DNA from: an uncultured Lachnospira sp.
GTDB lineage: Bacteria > Bacillota > Clostridia > Lachnospirales > Lachnospiraceae
Assembly (NCBI GenBank): GCA_910585095.1
Contig: CAJUBU010000001.1
Span: 62,001 to 126,000, forward strand
DNA: 64,000 nucleotides
Reading direction: 5' to 3'
Position numbers and translations under genes: made by a program. Positions 25,336 to 33,807 of this stretch are shown one piece after another. Numbering within the stretch: position 1 is the stretch's first letter; each line of letters begins with the position of its first letter. The notes below the pieces were generated by a model that worked only from the letters and a program-made list of their open reading frames with translations, did no database searches and had not been told where the DNA came from.

Positions 25336-27033
25336 TTATTGTTGATTTACAGCTTGTGTTGCATTATTATAAGTTGTTGCTATTTGGTCACCATAATATG
25401 TATTACCACCAACTTTAACATATGGTCTTGCAACAATTAACGTATCTAATGCAGTATCTGGAATATTAATCAGCGCTGCTGCATACTCTAATGCTGTCTC
25501 TGTTTCTGTAATATATGTTGTACGCTTTACATTAATACATGTTGTTCCTACATCATCTATAGTCATCTCATTGCCATCACCAACAGTAGATGCTAAACCT
25601 ATCAATGTACCACTTTCACAAGTGTCCTTATTTACTTTTGTAAGGTCTAACTGACCACCAAAACGAATGCCATTGCCCCAATCTGCTGTATTTACACGAA
25701 TAGAAGTGCCAAGTTGTTTAACTGCTGGAGTCGCATCTGGAGTGACCTCAATCTTTTTAATATATATATTTTTTGCGCCTATAGATAACTCTACATATTC
25801 TGCATTTTCATAATTAGCAGTTATTGTTTTTGTTGAATTTCCTTTAACACCGCCAAGTGTTGTTGTATCAGCAACATTACCATCAAATGTACATGTTACT
25901 GTCCCCCAACCTGATACTGGAATTTTTATTTTTGCTCCTGTGTTTGTCTGAATACGACCAACACCAGTATTATTATCAGTTCCTGTTGCAAACTTACCAC
26001 CACTTGTAACATCGACTAAAAGTCCTTTATATGTAACTACTTCTTTTAAATTTTCATAACCACATGCTGACCAATCAGCTATAGTAGAAAAATCCCATAT
26101 ATTTGTTATATCTTTATATGAAACTGTAAAATCAGCATCTGTTTTGTTTGTATTTGTTAATGTAAATGAAGTTTTTGCTAATTCAGCACTTTTAACTGTT
26201 TTCTTTGCTTCCGTAAGGGCTTGTGATGTTACTGTAACATTATATACAGCATTTCCAATAACATCATTAGCCACATAATTATATGTGCCATCTTCATTTT
26301 TAGTAATAGGTTCTGATGTTACATTTTTTGCCCCCTCTGTTGTAGTGGTTAAACTTACTGTACCATTTGTAAGGTCAACTTCTGAAGTAATTTTACCTGA
26401 AACAGTACACTTTGGCTTTTGAGTTATACTGTTTACATATGTATCTAGTACAGCTTGAGCTTCTTCTGATGAGTCATACTCTGTAACTTTAATCTGGTAT
26501 AACCACACTTCTTTAGCTGTTTGATTTTTATCTCTACAAACAATATAATCACCAGCTGGATATACAGCAGCTGACATAAAATATTCTGAATTTACTGCAC
26601 TATTTGCCAATTTAGTAGGACTAATTTGCAACTCAGGATATTGATTTGTCAAACTTTCTGCTAATCGTTCACTATTAGTAGCATTTTCTACAACTAAATA
26701 ACATGTTTCCAATTCCTTTTTTCGATTCATATTCACTTCTACAATAGCATATTTACCAGATGTTACTGTAAATTTAATTCCGCCTGGCTTAGTTTTATCC
26801 ATTGTTGAACCACATTTTAAACCGCTCGCTTCTGCAGAAAAATCAGCTGTTTCTCCTCCTTTTTGCCAAGTTTGAGTTCCAGCTTCTGTAAAATATCCAT
26901 TTTTTGTCTGAGCATTATAAACATACGATGTCCCCGCTGCTGCCTTTACCACCTTACTCCCCAACTGCGGAATCATAACCGCAATCATCGCCAATGCCAA
27001 TAACACAGCACCAGCTTTTTTCAATATTTTCAT
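25336..27033 (-). CDS. Large secreted protein of unknown function
   Basis: 565 residues. Signal peptide about 1-32 (ends VVKAAAG). Residues about 35-190 form a beta-rich module with KNGYFTEAGTQTWQKGGET, then a helical linker and an Ig-like Thr-rich region (about 205-300). A further beta module (about 310-440) contains WGTVTCTFDGN, and a C-terminal module (about 450-560) begins TSIRVNTADWGNGIRFGGQL, a type I associate with Lachnospiraceae cell-surface proteins. No dockerin or catalytic residues are seen. It is probably a carbohydrate-binding or surface protein for the pectin system. The start has a strong AGGGGG ribosome binding site. Confidence 0.72.
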   Translation of the reverse strand: MKILKKAGAVLLALAMIAVMIPQLGSKVVKAAAGTSYVYNAQTKNGYFTEAGTQTWQKGGETADFSAEASGLKCGSTMDKTKPGGIKFTVTSGKYAIVEVNMNRKKELETCYLVVENATNSERLAESLTNQYPELQISPTKLANSAVNSEYFMSAAVYPAGDYIVCRDKNQTAKEVWLYQIKVTEYDSSEEAQAVLDTYVNSITQKPKCTVSGKITSEVDLTNGTVSLTTTTEGAKNVTSEPITKNEDGTYNYVANDVIGNAVYNVTVTSQALTEAKKTVKSAELAKTSFTLTNTNKTDADFTVSYKDITNIWDFSTIADWSACGYENLKEVVTYKGLLVDVTSGGKFATGTDNNTGVGRIQTNTGAKIKIPVSGWGTVTCTFDGNVADTTTLGGVKGNSTKTITANYENAEYVELSIGAKNIYIKKIEVTPDATPAVKQLGTSIRVNTADWGNGIRFGGQLDLTKVNKDTCESGTLIGLASTVGDGNEMTIDDVGTTCINVKRTTYITETETALEYAAALINIPDTALDTLIVARPYVKVGGNTYYGDQIATTYNNATQAVNQQ

Positions 27034-27474
27034 AAAATCTTACCCCCTTGTGAATTATTATTTACAGTTAAATAAAAAAAATTTATAAATTAAATTATTT
27101 ATTTTTCTGCAAACAAAACACCATTTTTTATCATTTTACTCTTTTTTTTGATATTTCGTCAATACTAACTATATATTGTTCTTAAATTAATACAATTCTA
27201 TATTTTATTTAAAATATTTTTCTTTTTAAATAGAGTTTTAATTCTATATAAACCAATTTTTTTGTTACTTTTGTACAATTATTATGTATTATATTTATAA
27301 CATTTAACTTTTTTATAAAAACAACATTTCTTTGACTTGATAAGTTTTTAATTTCTTAATACAAATTCTTATATTAAAATGAGTTAAAATACATCACCTT
27401 CAAAAAATTATAGAAAAGAAAAACTATTGCAAAATAACCCTTGTATTTTTGCAATAGTCTTTTTTCTGCTTTTT
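27034..27474. other. Gene-free 440-bp AT-rich leader and terminator region
   Basis: Very AT-rich with long T runs, no open frame of interest. It contains the upstream region of the secreted protein at 25336 and, at its right end, the terminator of the gene at 27475. I see no clear promoter. Confidence 0.5.
27416..27465 (-). terminator. Terminator after the CmpB-type gene
   Basis: AAAACTATTGCAAAATA and TATTTTTGCAATAGT form a long stem ending in T runs on both sides, 10 bases after the stop at 27475. It shares the CTATTGCAAAA core with the terminator at 18422. Confidence 0.65.
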
Positions 27475-28791
27475 CTACTTAAATTTCATATTAGGATACA
27501 CTTTTTCTATTAAATCATCTTTATATAATTCATCACAGAGCTGTTCCACATAATTTGCCGCCTCTTTTTCATCTTTTCTTGCAGTATATCTTCCAATTGC
27601 CACGCCTGAAACAAGAATATCAAGCGCCATACAGACTATAAATGCCCATGTTACAATCTTGCCCGCAACAACAGGAAACTTCTCTACACTATCGCTCATA
27701 ACAGGATAAATCCATTTTATCCATAAAATGGAAGCAGCGCCCCAAAATACACAAAACAGTAGATTTACTCTCCCATTAATATTATATTTCATATGACTGT
27801 AATCCCAAAACACGGTGCCAAATACAACCTCTGTAAATACACTACATGTATATTCATATACCCCACCAAGTACAAAACCAGCGCTAAATATAACAGCTAA
27901 ATTTTTCTTTCTAATAGGATATAGCAATGCGGATGCCAATGCGCCGCCAAGTCCCCAGACAATACTAAACGTGCCATAAATAAGACTGCTTCGGCTCATC
28001 AATGTTTTTGTGGTAATCAACATAAAAACGGTTTCAATCAAATCTCCTAAAAACGCACTTACAAAAAATACCCACACCAATTTATCAAAACATAAACCAT
28101 TGGCAAATATTCTGTCCTTTGTTTTGCCAAATCCCACCTTTTCATTTTTTTCCTGATGTTCCATCTCTGGAAATGCTTTATAAATACGCCTTGATACCAT
28201 ATCAAATGTCTTTTTGCCAATACTTTTCTTTGCATCTGTCAATCCTTTTGCTACATTTTTGTAGACAATATGAATACTATGCCATTTTCTTACCGCCGCT
28301 ACTGTAACAAGCACATCAATCGTAAACAGTATTAAAAGAATAATTAATATTATCTGCATAAATCTTTGTGGCACAAGATTGTATAAAATACACAGAAAAG
28401 GATGAAACAGCCAAAAGGTAATTGCTGCTGCTGAACCTGTTGCAACAACACTAAGCAGACATGTATGACCCGATAAATTAAATTTATGGTTGGAATAGTC
28501 CCAAAAACGCTTGCCTGATATCCATTTTAAAAGCGCGCCTGATATATATTCCATAAAAAATGCTAAAAACAGACAGGTGACATATTGAAACATTGGGTGT
28601 GAAACCAAATCTTTTACATCTTGTATAATTATCACCATGCCAAAACCATAATGAATGGATAGTGGTCCATTTAAAAATCCTTTATTTACAAACTTTCCAT
28701 ATTTAAACGCCGCAATAACAACATCTGCTATCCAGCCTAAGAACGCGTATGTAAAAAAGAAAAATACATACTGACTTAATGAAAAATACAT
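27475..28791 (-). CDS. CmpB-type multi-pass membrane protein (putative ABC-transporter type IV family), duplicated domain
   Basis: 438 residues, about ten membrane segments in two similar halves. The first half begins FFTYAFLGWIADVVIAAF with FVNKGFLNGPLSIHYGFG; the second begins FVSAFLGDLIETVFML with SRSSLIYGTFSIVWGLG. Both contain an FWDYS(N/H) segment. This family (PF06541-type) is common in Clostridia and its function is not established, despite the name. It lies 3 bases downstream of the GtrA gene, so it is the last gene of the surface-glycan operon. Confidence 0.8.
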   Translation of the reverse strand: MYFSLSQYVFFFFTYAFLGWIADVVIAAFKYGKFVNKGFLNGPLSIHYGFGMVIIIQDVKDLVSHPMFQYVTCLFLAFFMEYISGALLKWISGKRFWDYSNHKFNLSGHTCLLSVVATGSAAAITFWLFHPFLCILYNLVPQRFMQIILIILLILFTIDVLVTVAAVRKWHSIHIVYKNVAKGLTDAKKSIGKKTFDMVSRRIYKAFPEMEHQEKNEKVGFGKTKDRIFANGLCFDKLVWVFFVSAFLGDLIETVFMLITTKTLMSRSSLIYGTFSIVWGLGGALASALLYPIRKKNLAVIFSAGFVLGGVYEYTCSVFTEVVFGTVFWDYSHMKYNINGRVNLLFCVFWGAASILWIKWIYPVMSDSVEKFPVVAGKIVTWAFIVCMALDILVSGVAIGRYTARKDEKEAANYVEQLCDELYKDDLIEKVYPNMKFK

Positions 28792-28794
28792 ATA

Positions 28795-29394
28795 TTACTC
28801 TACTTTCTTTTCTTTCTGTCGATATGCCCAACATTTATTAATAATAAAATTAAGTGGAATTGAAATCATCATGTTAATAAACCATCCCATATTGCTTGAA
28901 AACGTTTCTGGATTTCCAAGAAAACCAATGTGTATATTTGCAAAAAAATCAATAATATGTCCACAAAACTGTGCAATATTAATGACATCTGTCCACAGCC
29001 ACAATAATACATTGTTTAAAAATAAACCTGTAAAAGCATAGGACATATATGTTTTAAACAATGTCTGCCACCACACTCTATGCTTTTTTGTCTCATCCTC
29101 TTTAAAAACAAAGATATTCTGCCATAAGTACGCATTTAATACACTGATAACCCAGCTTACAAGACTAGCGGCAAACCACTTTCCGGGAAACCACAATTCA
29201 TTCATTAAAAAATATATGACACCTGAAACAAGTGTATTCGAGATACCAACTAATCCAAATTTTAAAAACTGTATAAATAGTCCTACTATTCCTTTGGTCT
29301 GTGATTTCTTTATTTGTTGTTCCTTATTTTCTAATACCTTTTGTTGTATATCATTTTGATTATCTTTGGCTTGTTTTGTGTGTAAATTTTCCAT
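28795..29394 (-). CDS. GtrA-family membrane protein
   Basis: 199 residues, four membrane segments after a hydrophilic, Gln/Lys-rich N-terminal tail (1-38). The core has FLKFGLVGISNTLVSGVIY, VSWVISVLNAYLWQNIFVF and a final NFIINKCWAYR. GtrA-like proteins are thought to help move polyprenyl-linked sugars across the membrane. The protein is longer than typical (about 130) because of the N-terminal tail and an inserted loop between segments 3 and 4 (about 130-160). Confidence 0.85.
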   Translation of the reverse strand: MENLHTKQAKDNQNDIQQKVLENKEQQIKKSQTKGIVGLFIQFLKFGLVGISNTLVSGVIYFLMNELWFPGKWFAASLVSWVISVLNAYLWQNIFVFKEDETKKHRVWWQTLFKTYMSYAFTGLFLNNVLLWLWTDVINIAQFCGHIIDFFANIHIGFLGNPETFSSNMGWFINMMISIPLNFIINKCWAYRQKEKKVE

Positions 29395-29436
29395 ATGTTA
29401 TTATCTCCATACCACGCTTTTGAAGCAGTCAAATAC

Positions 29437-29476
29437 TCCTGCAAACATGAGCATTACACTCATTGCTTGCAGGAAT
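29437..29476 (-). terminator. Intercistronic hairpin after the fused kinase gene
   Basis: TCCTGCAAACATGAG and CTCATTGCTTGCAGGA pair around a short loop, in the 86-base gap before the GtrA gene. It lacks a downstream U run on the minus strand, so mRNA processing or partial termination is as likely as a full stop. Confidence 0.45.
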
Positions 29477-29480
29477 TAAG

Positions 29481-31403
29481 TTAAAATTTGGCTATTGTCT
29501 GCCTATACATTTCAGGCGTTCCTACATCAAAAACCTTGCCATTAAAAACAAAACCTCGTATTCCAGTACGCTCTCTTACCATATCTAATGCATCAGTAAG
29601 CTGTATCTCGCCTTTTGTTGTAACATTATTTTCAATATTATATTCCAGCGCTTCAAATACTTCTGGCGTCAATACATATTGTCCATATGCACAATAATAT
29701 TGGTCTCCTTTGGACTTTGTCTTTACTTTAAGACAATCTTTTGCATAACTGACATCAGGCTTTTCTATCATGGATGTAACTTTTAAAATACTCTCATCGA
29801 CATTTTCCCATTTTCCGCATAAAATGCCATAGCGCGATACCTCATTTAAAGGCACTGTCTGCATGGAAATCATTGTTTTTCCACACTCCTCATAGGCATC
29901 AATAAGCTGTCTACTGCAAGTCCTCTCCTCAAACGATTCATATATCATATCGCCAAGCAAAAGCAATACAGGCTCGTTGTCTGCAAACGCCCTGCACTGA
30001 TAAACCGCATGTCCAAATCCTTTCCGCTCTTTTTGATACACATACGTAATCTTTTTGCCAATCGCTAAAATTTTTTCTTCATAGGCTCGTTTTTCTTCTG
30101 ACAATTTATCTAAATGTTCCTGTGTCAACGGACTAAAAAATTCATCATATTGACGCTGTTCTTCCTCGCCTATAACAATACATATCTCCTCAATTCCTGA
30201 TTCTTCTAACTGTTCTAACAGATTCATAATAACCGGTTTTACAAATCCATCTTTATCAATAATAGGGAAAAATTCTTTTTTGATAGACCTTGTCTCTGGA
30301 TAAAGTCTTGTGCCAAAGCCTGCAACTGGGATAATTGCTTTTCTTATCTTTTTGCCTGGCTTTAAAGTAAGTTTAAAACCATCCATATTATATTGTTTCT
30401 TCAGATAATCCACCAATTGCTGTTGCGTCTGTTCATCTCTTGCAATAAACTGAACCGAACCATCTCCCTGTGAACCAACACCTTTTTGTCCATACGTAAA
30501 TGAATAAATATTTTCGTCGGATAAAATTTGATGAAGAACTGGAGCGCTAAGTTCCTTTGGCGAAGCTGGCGCAATCATCTCATCAAAACGTTTTTGTGCC
30601 TCTAACATTAATTTGCCTACTTCTTTGGCATCGCCTTCCTCAATCGCTTTGACAGCCCTTTCAACCAAATGTTGATTGTCAACACCCAATGCCTTTTGTA
30701 CATTTTTTTCACATTCTGTCTCAGCAAATGGATAACATTTATTTAAATCAGATAAAATTTTTATTGTATCTTTTTTTCCGTTTAATTCAGAAAATACCCA
30801 ATATAAAGGTTTTTTCACTCTAATTTTATCAACATAAACCTCATTGCCATCAAATGTCATATTGACAGGCATCACACCAAATGCACAAGCTTGGTCAAGA
30901 CGTCCGCATCTTGAAGGCGTCCTTTGCTCTCCATAGAATGCAATGCTCATCTCTCCCATTGTATTAAGCTGAAGGTCATACATTTCATTAAATGCCCTTG
31001 CAACAATCACACAGATAGCAGCGCTTGAAGATAAGCCACTCTTTATAGGCAAGTCCATCTTATCTACATGAATCCTTAACCCTTTTACCCTGTAATGATC
31101 AAGAACATACGATGCAACACCAGCAACATAAGAAAAAAAGCCACCTTTTTGTGCCGTTTCTCTTAATTTTTTTACATCCATCTCACACTCAAACGATTCA
31201 TTCTTAAAACTTGGTATCTCGCTTTCAACAATAAATAAATCCGATTTTGTAACCGTTGCATAAATTCCTTGCTCCACGCCTGTGACAATCGCTTTTCCAG
31301 GTACTATGCTTGAATTCATCAATCTATGAATACTAGCCCAGTCGCTATGTTCTCCAAAAAGGCACAATCTGCCTGGCACAAACAATTTTAATTCTTTCTC
31401 CAT
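29481..31403 (-). CDS. Bifunctional GHMP-family sugar kinase and GalU-like nucleotidyltransferase
   Basis: 640 residues in two enzymes. Residues 1-350 form a GHMP kinase: PGRLCLFGEHSDW (motif 1), LPIKSGLSSSAAICV (ATP loop) and YGQKGVGSQGDGSVQFIA (motif 3), closest in style to galacto- or glucuronokinases. Residues about 355-640 form a nucleotidyltransferase with RKAIIPVAGFGTRLYPETRS, the catalytic KEFFPI and LLLGDMIYE (metal-binding Asp), like UTP-glucose-1-P uridylyltransferases. Together they would turn a free sugar into an NDP-sugar (sugar to sugar-1-P to UDP-sugar). The order is reversed relative to plant fucokinase/GDP-fucose pyrophosphorylase. The sugar is unknown. It lies 12 bases after pssA. 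Confidence 0.87.
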   Translation of the reverse strand: MEKELKLFVPGRLCLFGEHSDWASIHRLMNSSIVPGKAIVTGVEQGIYATVTKSDLFIVESEIPSFKNESFECEMDVKKLRETAQKGGFFSYVAGVASYVLDHYRVKGLRIHVDKMDLPIKSGLSSSAAICVIVARAFNEMYDLQLNTMGEMSIAFYGEQRTPSRCGRLDQACAFGVMPVNMTFDGNEVYVDKIRVKKPLYWVFSELNGKKDTIKILSDLNKCYPFAETECEKNVQKALGVDNQHLVERAVKAIEEGDAKEVGKLMLEAQKRFDEMIAPASPKELSAPVLHQILSDENIYSFTYGQKGVGSQGDGSVQFIARDEQTQQQLVDYLKKQYNMDGFKLTLKPGKKIRKAIIPVAGFGTRLYPETRSIKKEFFPIIDKDGFVKPVIMNLLEQLEESGIEEICIVIGEEEQRQYDEFFSPLTQEHLDKLSEEKRAYEEKILAIGKKITYVYQKERKGFGHAVYQCRAFADNEPVLLLLGDMIYESFEERTCSRQLIDAYEECGKTMISMQTVPLNEVSRYGILCGKWENVDESILKVTSMIEKPDVSYAKDCLKVKTKSKGDQYYCAYGQYVLTPEVFEALEYNIENNVTTKGEIQLTDALDMVRERTGIRGFVFNGKVFDVGTPEMYRQTIAKF

Positions 31404-31415
31404 ATTTTTCTCCCT

Positions 31416-32063
31416 CTAGCGTTTCCATTTAAGCCATTGACTTGTAAACATAATCATCAATGCAAATACAACAATTAATACAAGAATAGCAATCTGTGCA
31501 TTGGATGGCTTTTTAAATTTAAAATCTGTAATAAACAACACCCCTACAGCCAGCATGATAAATCGAAGGATAACAAAAAATACTTCTCTTGGAAAAAACG
31601 GACTAAATACATATATAATAGGCAATACTACAGAAATAGAGGTAATAGGCAAGCCTTGATAATACTTTCGATTATCGCTCGTTTCTTTTTGTCGCATCTC
31701 TTCTTTTACATTAAAATATGCTAATCTTACAATGCCTGCAATCCCATAGAAAAATAAAAAAATCAAGCCAACAATATCTTTTCCTTTGCCAATTCCTATA
31801 CAATAACAAATTACAATTGGAAATACACCAAAACAAATCACATCACATAAAGAGTCAATCTGAATCCCAAATTTTTTTGCTTCTTCACTTCTATCTTTCT
31901 TTTTGCGGGCAACTTTTCCATCAAACATATCCAATAATCCAGATATAGCTAAACATACTATTGCTGTATTAAAATGATTATTGATAGCAAAAGCCATACC
32001 AAAAAAAGATGTACATGCGCTCAAATACGTTAATATTACTGTATAATCCCAAATCCCTATCAT
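31416..32063 (-). CDS. pssA: CDP-diacylglycerol-serine O-phosphatidyltransferase (or related CDP-alcohol transferase)
   Basis: 215 residues, about six membrane segments. The CDP-alcohol phosphotransferase signature is intact: DMFDGKVARKKKDRSEEAKK followed by FGIQIDSLCDV (DG..AR...G...D...D). The context of hydrophobic helices and size fit PssA. It has a strong ribosome binding site, GGAGGAG, and starts by an ATGA overlap with an 18-codon ORF. It is unusual to see it inside a surface-glycan cluster beside a sugar kinase/nucleotidyltransferase, so a glycolipid or modified phospholipid role is possible. Confidence 0.85.
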   Translation of the reverse strand: MIGIWDYTVILTYLSACTSFFGMAFAINNHFNTAIVCLAISGLLDMFDGKVARKKKDRSEEAKKFGIQIDSLCDVICFGVFPIVICYCIGIGKGKDIVGLIFLFFYGIAGIVRLAYFNVKEEMRQKETSDNRKYYQGLPITSISVVLPIIYVFSPFFPREVFFVILRFIMLAVGVLFITDFKFKKPSNAQIAILVLIVVFALMIMFTSQWLKWKR

Positions 32064-32116
32064 ATATTGACTCCTCCTATGTATTGCTTTCCCGTTTTTG
32101 TTCCAATCATTCTCAT
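32060..32116 (-). CDS. 18-codon upstream ORF coupled to pssA
   Basis: Starts ATG at 32116, six bases after the GAGG end of a repeat A copy, and reads MRMIGTKTGKQYIGGVNI then TGA, which overlaps the ATG of pssA (ATGA). The pssA Shine-Dalgarno GGAGGAG lies inside this ORF. It may be a leader that couples translation, or the residue of a gene whose body was lost. Confidence 0.4.
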   Translation of the reverse strand: MRMIGTKTGKQYIGGVNI

Positions 32117-32120
32117 TTTA

Positions 32121-32205
32121 TTCCTCATTTCTGCGCCCTTTTTGCGCAAAGAACCTTCATTCTTTTGGCAACTTTGTATCAAACAACACAGACATAAATT
32201 ATCAA
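32121..32205 (-). repeat. Repeat A copy before the pssA leader ORF
   Basis: Minus strand: TTTATGTCTGTGTTGTTTG then ATACAAAGTTG (inverted TTTxTGTC/GATACAAA), about 30 bases, then the perfect stem TGCGC AAAAAGG GCGCA and AGAAATGAGG. It is closely similar to 11401-11490. Confidence 0.65.
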
Positions 32206-32235
32206 CTACATTTTATTTAACTATCTTATCTAAAC

Positions 32236-33807
32236 TCAGTCATCATTTGTTCCTAAAACATCTTCAACATTTCCTTTTACTAAATTTTCTTTATAAAATG
32301 TATTACTTTGTGCTAACTTATCATTAAAGTCTGGCTTTCCAAAAATTTCCATATAGGTTGGCGTATTAGAAAAAATATTTGTCCCTACACCAAGCCTGTC
32401 CCCTTCAATGCGAACTCCCATTGCTGCAAGCGTTGATGGGTACATATCAAGCGTTGTATAATTCTTTATATATTTTTTATCCTCAACTTGTGCATTTATA
32501 AAAACACTGTACACCGTTCGGTCATAATCATCGCAATCTGTAAAATAAGTTGGAGACATACTCATATGGTCCCCTGTTATAACTAATGTCGTATCTTCAA
32601 AAAACGGCTGCTGTTCAAACCATTCAACAAATTCTCCAATTTGTTTATCAACACAGCGATAGGTTTTCTCATGATATTCTTCAATCTGTGGGTCGCACAA
32701 TTGACATATATACGCTTCATCACTGTGTGTATCAAGCGTAGAGGCCATAATATTAAATAGTACGCCATTGTTATACTTTTCTGTTATCTCTTGTTTTAAA
32801 ATCTCAAATAACTTTGCGTCTTCAAATCCCCAATTTTCATGATAACCTTCTGGCAAATAACCCTGCTCAATAGCAGCATTGATATCTAATATTTCATAAT
32901 CACCATGTTGTGTAAGAAACAAACCAGCTCCAGCAAATGATTTATCAGCTCCTGTTATATACTCATTGTAATATCCTTGTTCTTTTAAAATCTCTCCAAT
33001 TGAATATGCACCTGAAAGAAATTGTGCATCTTCATTAAATTCCATACTATTCGTCACAAATAATAATGGTATTCCTGCCATCTGTGACACCATAGCGCCC
33101 ATTGTCCAGCCCCCGCCTTCAACAATATATCCTTGACCGCCTTTTTCATTTTCTACAGCAGTATATTTTTTTTGTAAGTTTGTACAGTAAGGCAAATGAT
33201 TTGGCTCTTTATTTCCATCATTTTCTTTATCCTCTAATGTTTTTTCTAAAGATTCCACACTTAAATATATCAAGTTACGCTTCTTTTCTGGAAATTCCAG
33301 CTTTGCTGTTGCTGGGTCTACATAGTATTCTTCATAAAAATTGCTGACTGTTAATGTATTTTGAACATATACATCTAATCCTGTCCTATAATAACCCCAT
33401 GTGCAGGACGCGCCAACTGTAATAATACCAATCAGCAAGGAAACTGTTCTTAGCCACATAAATGGAAACAAGGTAATTTTCATTTTTTTCGACGCTTTCT
33501 TTACAATCAATACAATATTTTTTCTATAAAAATTATTGGTTAAAAATATAATCAATGCCATAATTGCCAGTACGGGCAGCAAACTTTGTTTTATATAGCT
33601 TACAATATAAGTTGAGTCTGTTCCGCTCATTGGCGAATTTATCAGATATAAAATAGAATATATAGTAATATTCCCATAGGTATCATATATCCATTTTACA
33701 GAAAATGCAAGAAGTAACCCTATAAATAATAAGATTAGTCCAACAATATAAGGCCACTTTCTTCTTTGGTTGCGATTTAATTTTTTAATATAAGCTTTTT
33801 TATTCAT
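32236..33807 (-). CDS. LTA-synthase-like phosphoglycerol transferase (sulfatase fold)
   Basis: About 523 residues. Four or five N-terminal membrane segments (about 18-165) are followed by an extracellular alkaline-phosphatase/sulfatase domain: KRNLIYLSVESLEKTL (metal Glu), GGWTMGAMVSQMAGIPLLF (catalytic Thr in WTMG), LDTHSDEAY and TLVITGDHMSMS (metal Asp/His). This is the LtaS/OpgB type, moving phosphoglycerol or a similar head group from a phospholipid to a surface polymer. Start is the ATG at 33807, overlapping the preceding stop. Its neighbours, an MBOAT and an SGNH protein, suggest the cluster decorates a polymer with several non-sugar groups. Confidence 0.87.
   Translation of the reverse strand: MNKKAYIKKLNRNQRRKWPYIVGLILLFIGLLLAFSVKWIYDTYGNITIYSILYLINSPMSGTDSTYIVSYIKQSLLPVLAIMALIIFLTNNFYRKNIVLIVKKASKKMKITLFPFMWLRTVSLLIGIITVGASCTWGYYRTGLDVYVQNTLTVSNFYEEYYVDPATAKLEFPEKKRNLIYLSVESLEKTLEDKENDGNKEPNHLPYCTNLQKKYTAVENEKGGQGYIVEGGGWTMGAMVSQMAGIPLLFVTNSMEFNEDAQFLSGAYSIGEILKEQGYYNEYITGADKSFAGAGLFLTQHGDYEILDINAAIEQGYLPEGYHENWGFEDAKLFEILKQEITEKYNNGVLFNIMASTLDTHSDEAYICQLCDPQIEEYHEKTYRCVDKQIGEFVEWFEQQPFFEDTTLVITGDHMSMSPTYFTDCDDYDRTVYSVFINAQVEDKKYIKNYTTLDMYPSTLAAMGVRIEGDRLGVGTNIFSNTPTYMEIFGKPDFNDKLAQSNTFYKENLVKGNVEDVLGTNDD

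Noticed and set aside
27034..27415. A riboswitch in the 440-bp AT-rich gap
   Set aside because: I found no conserved aptamer core or pairing beyond poly-A/T runs; only the terminator at its end is supported.
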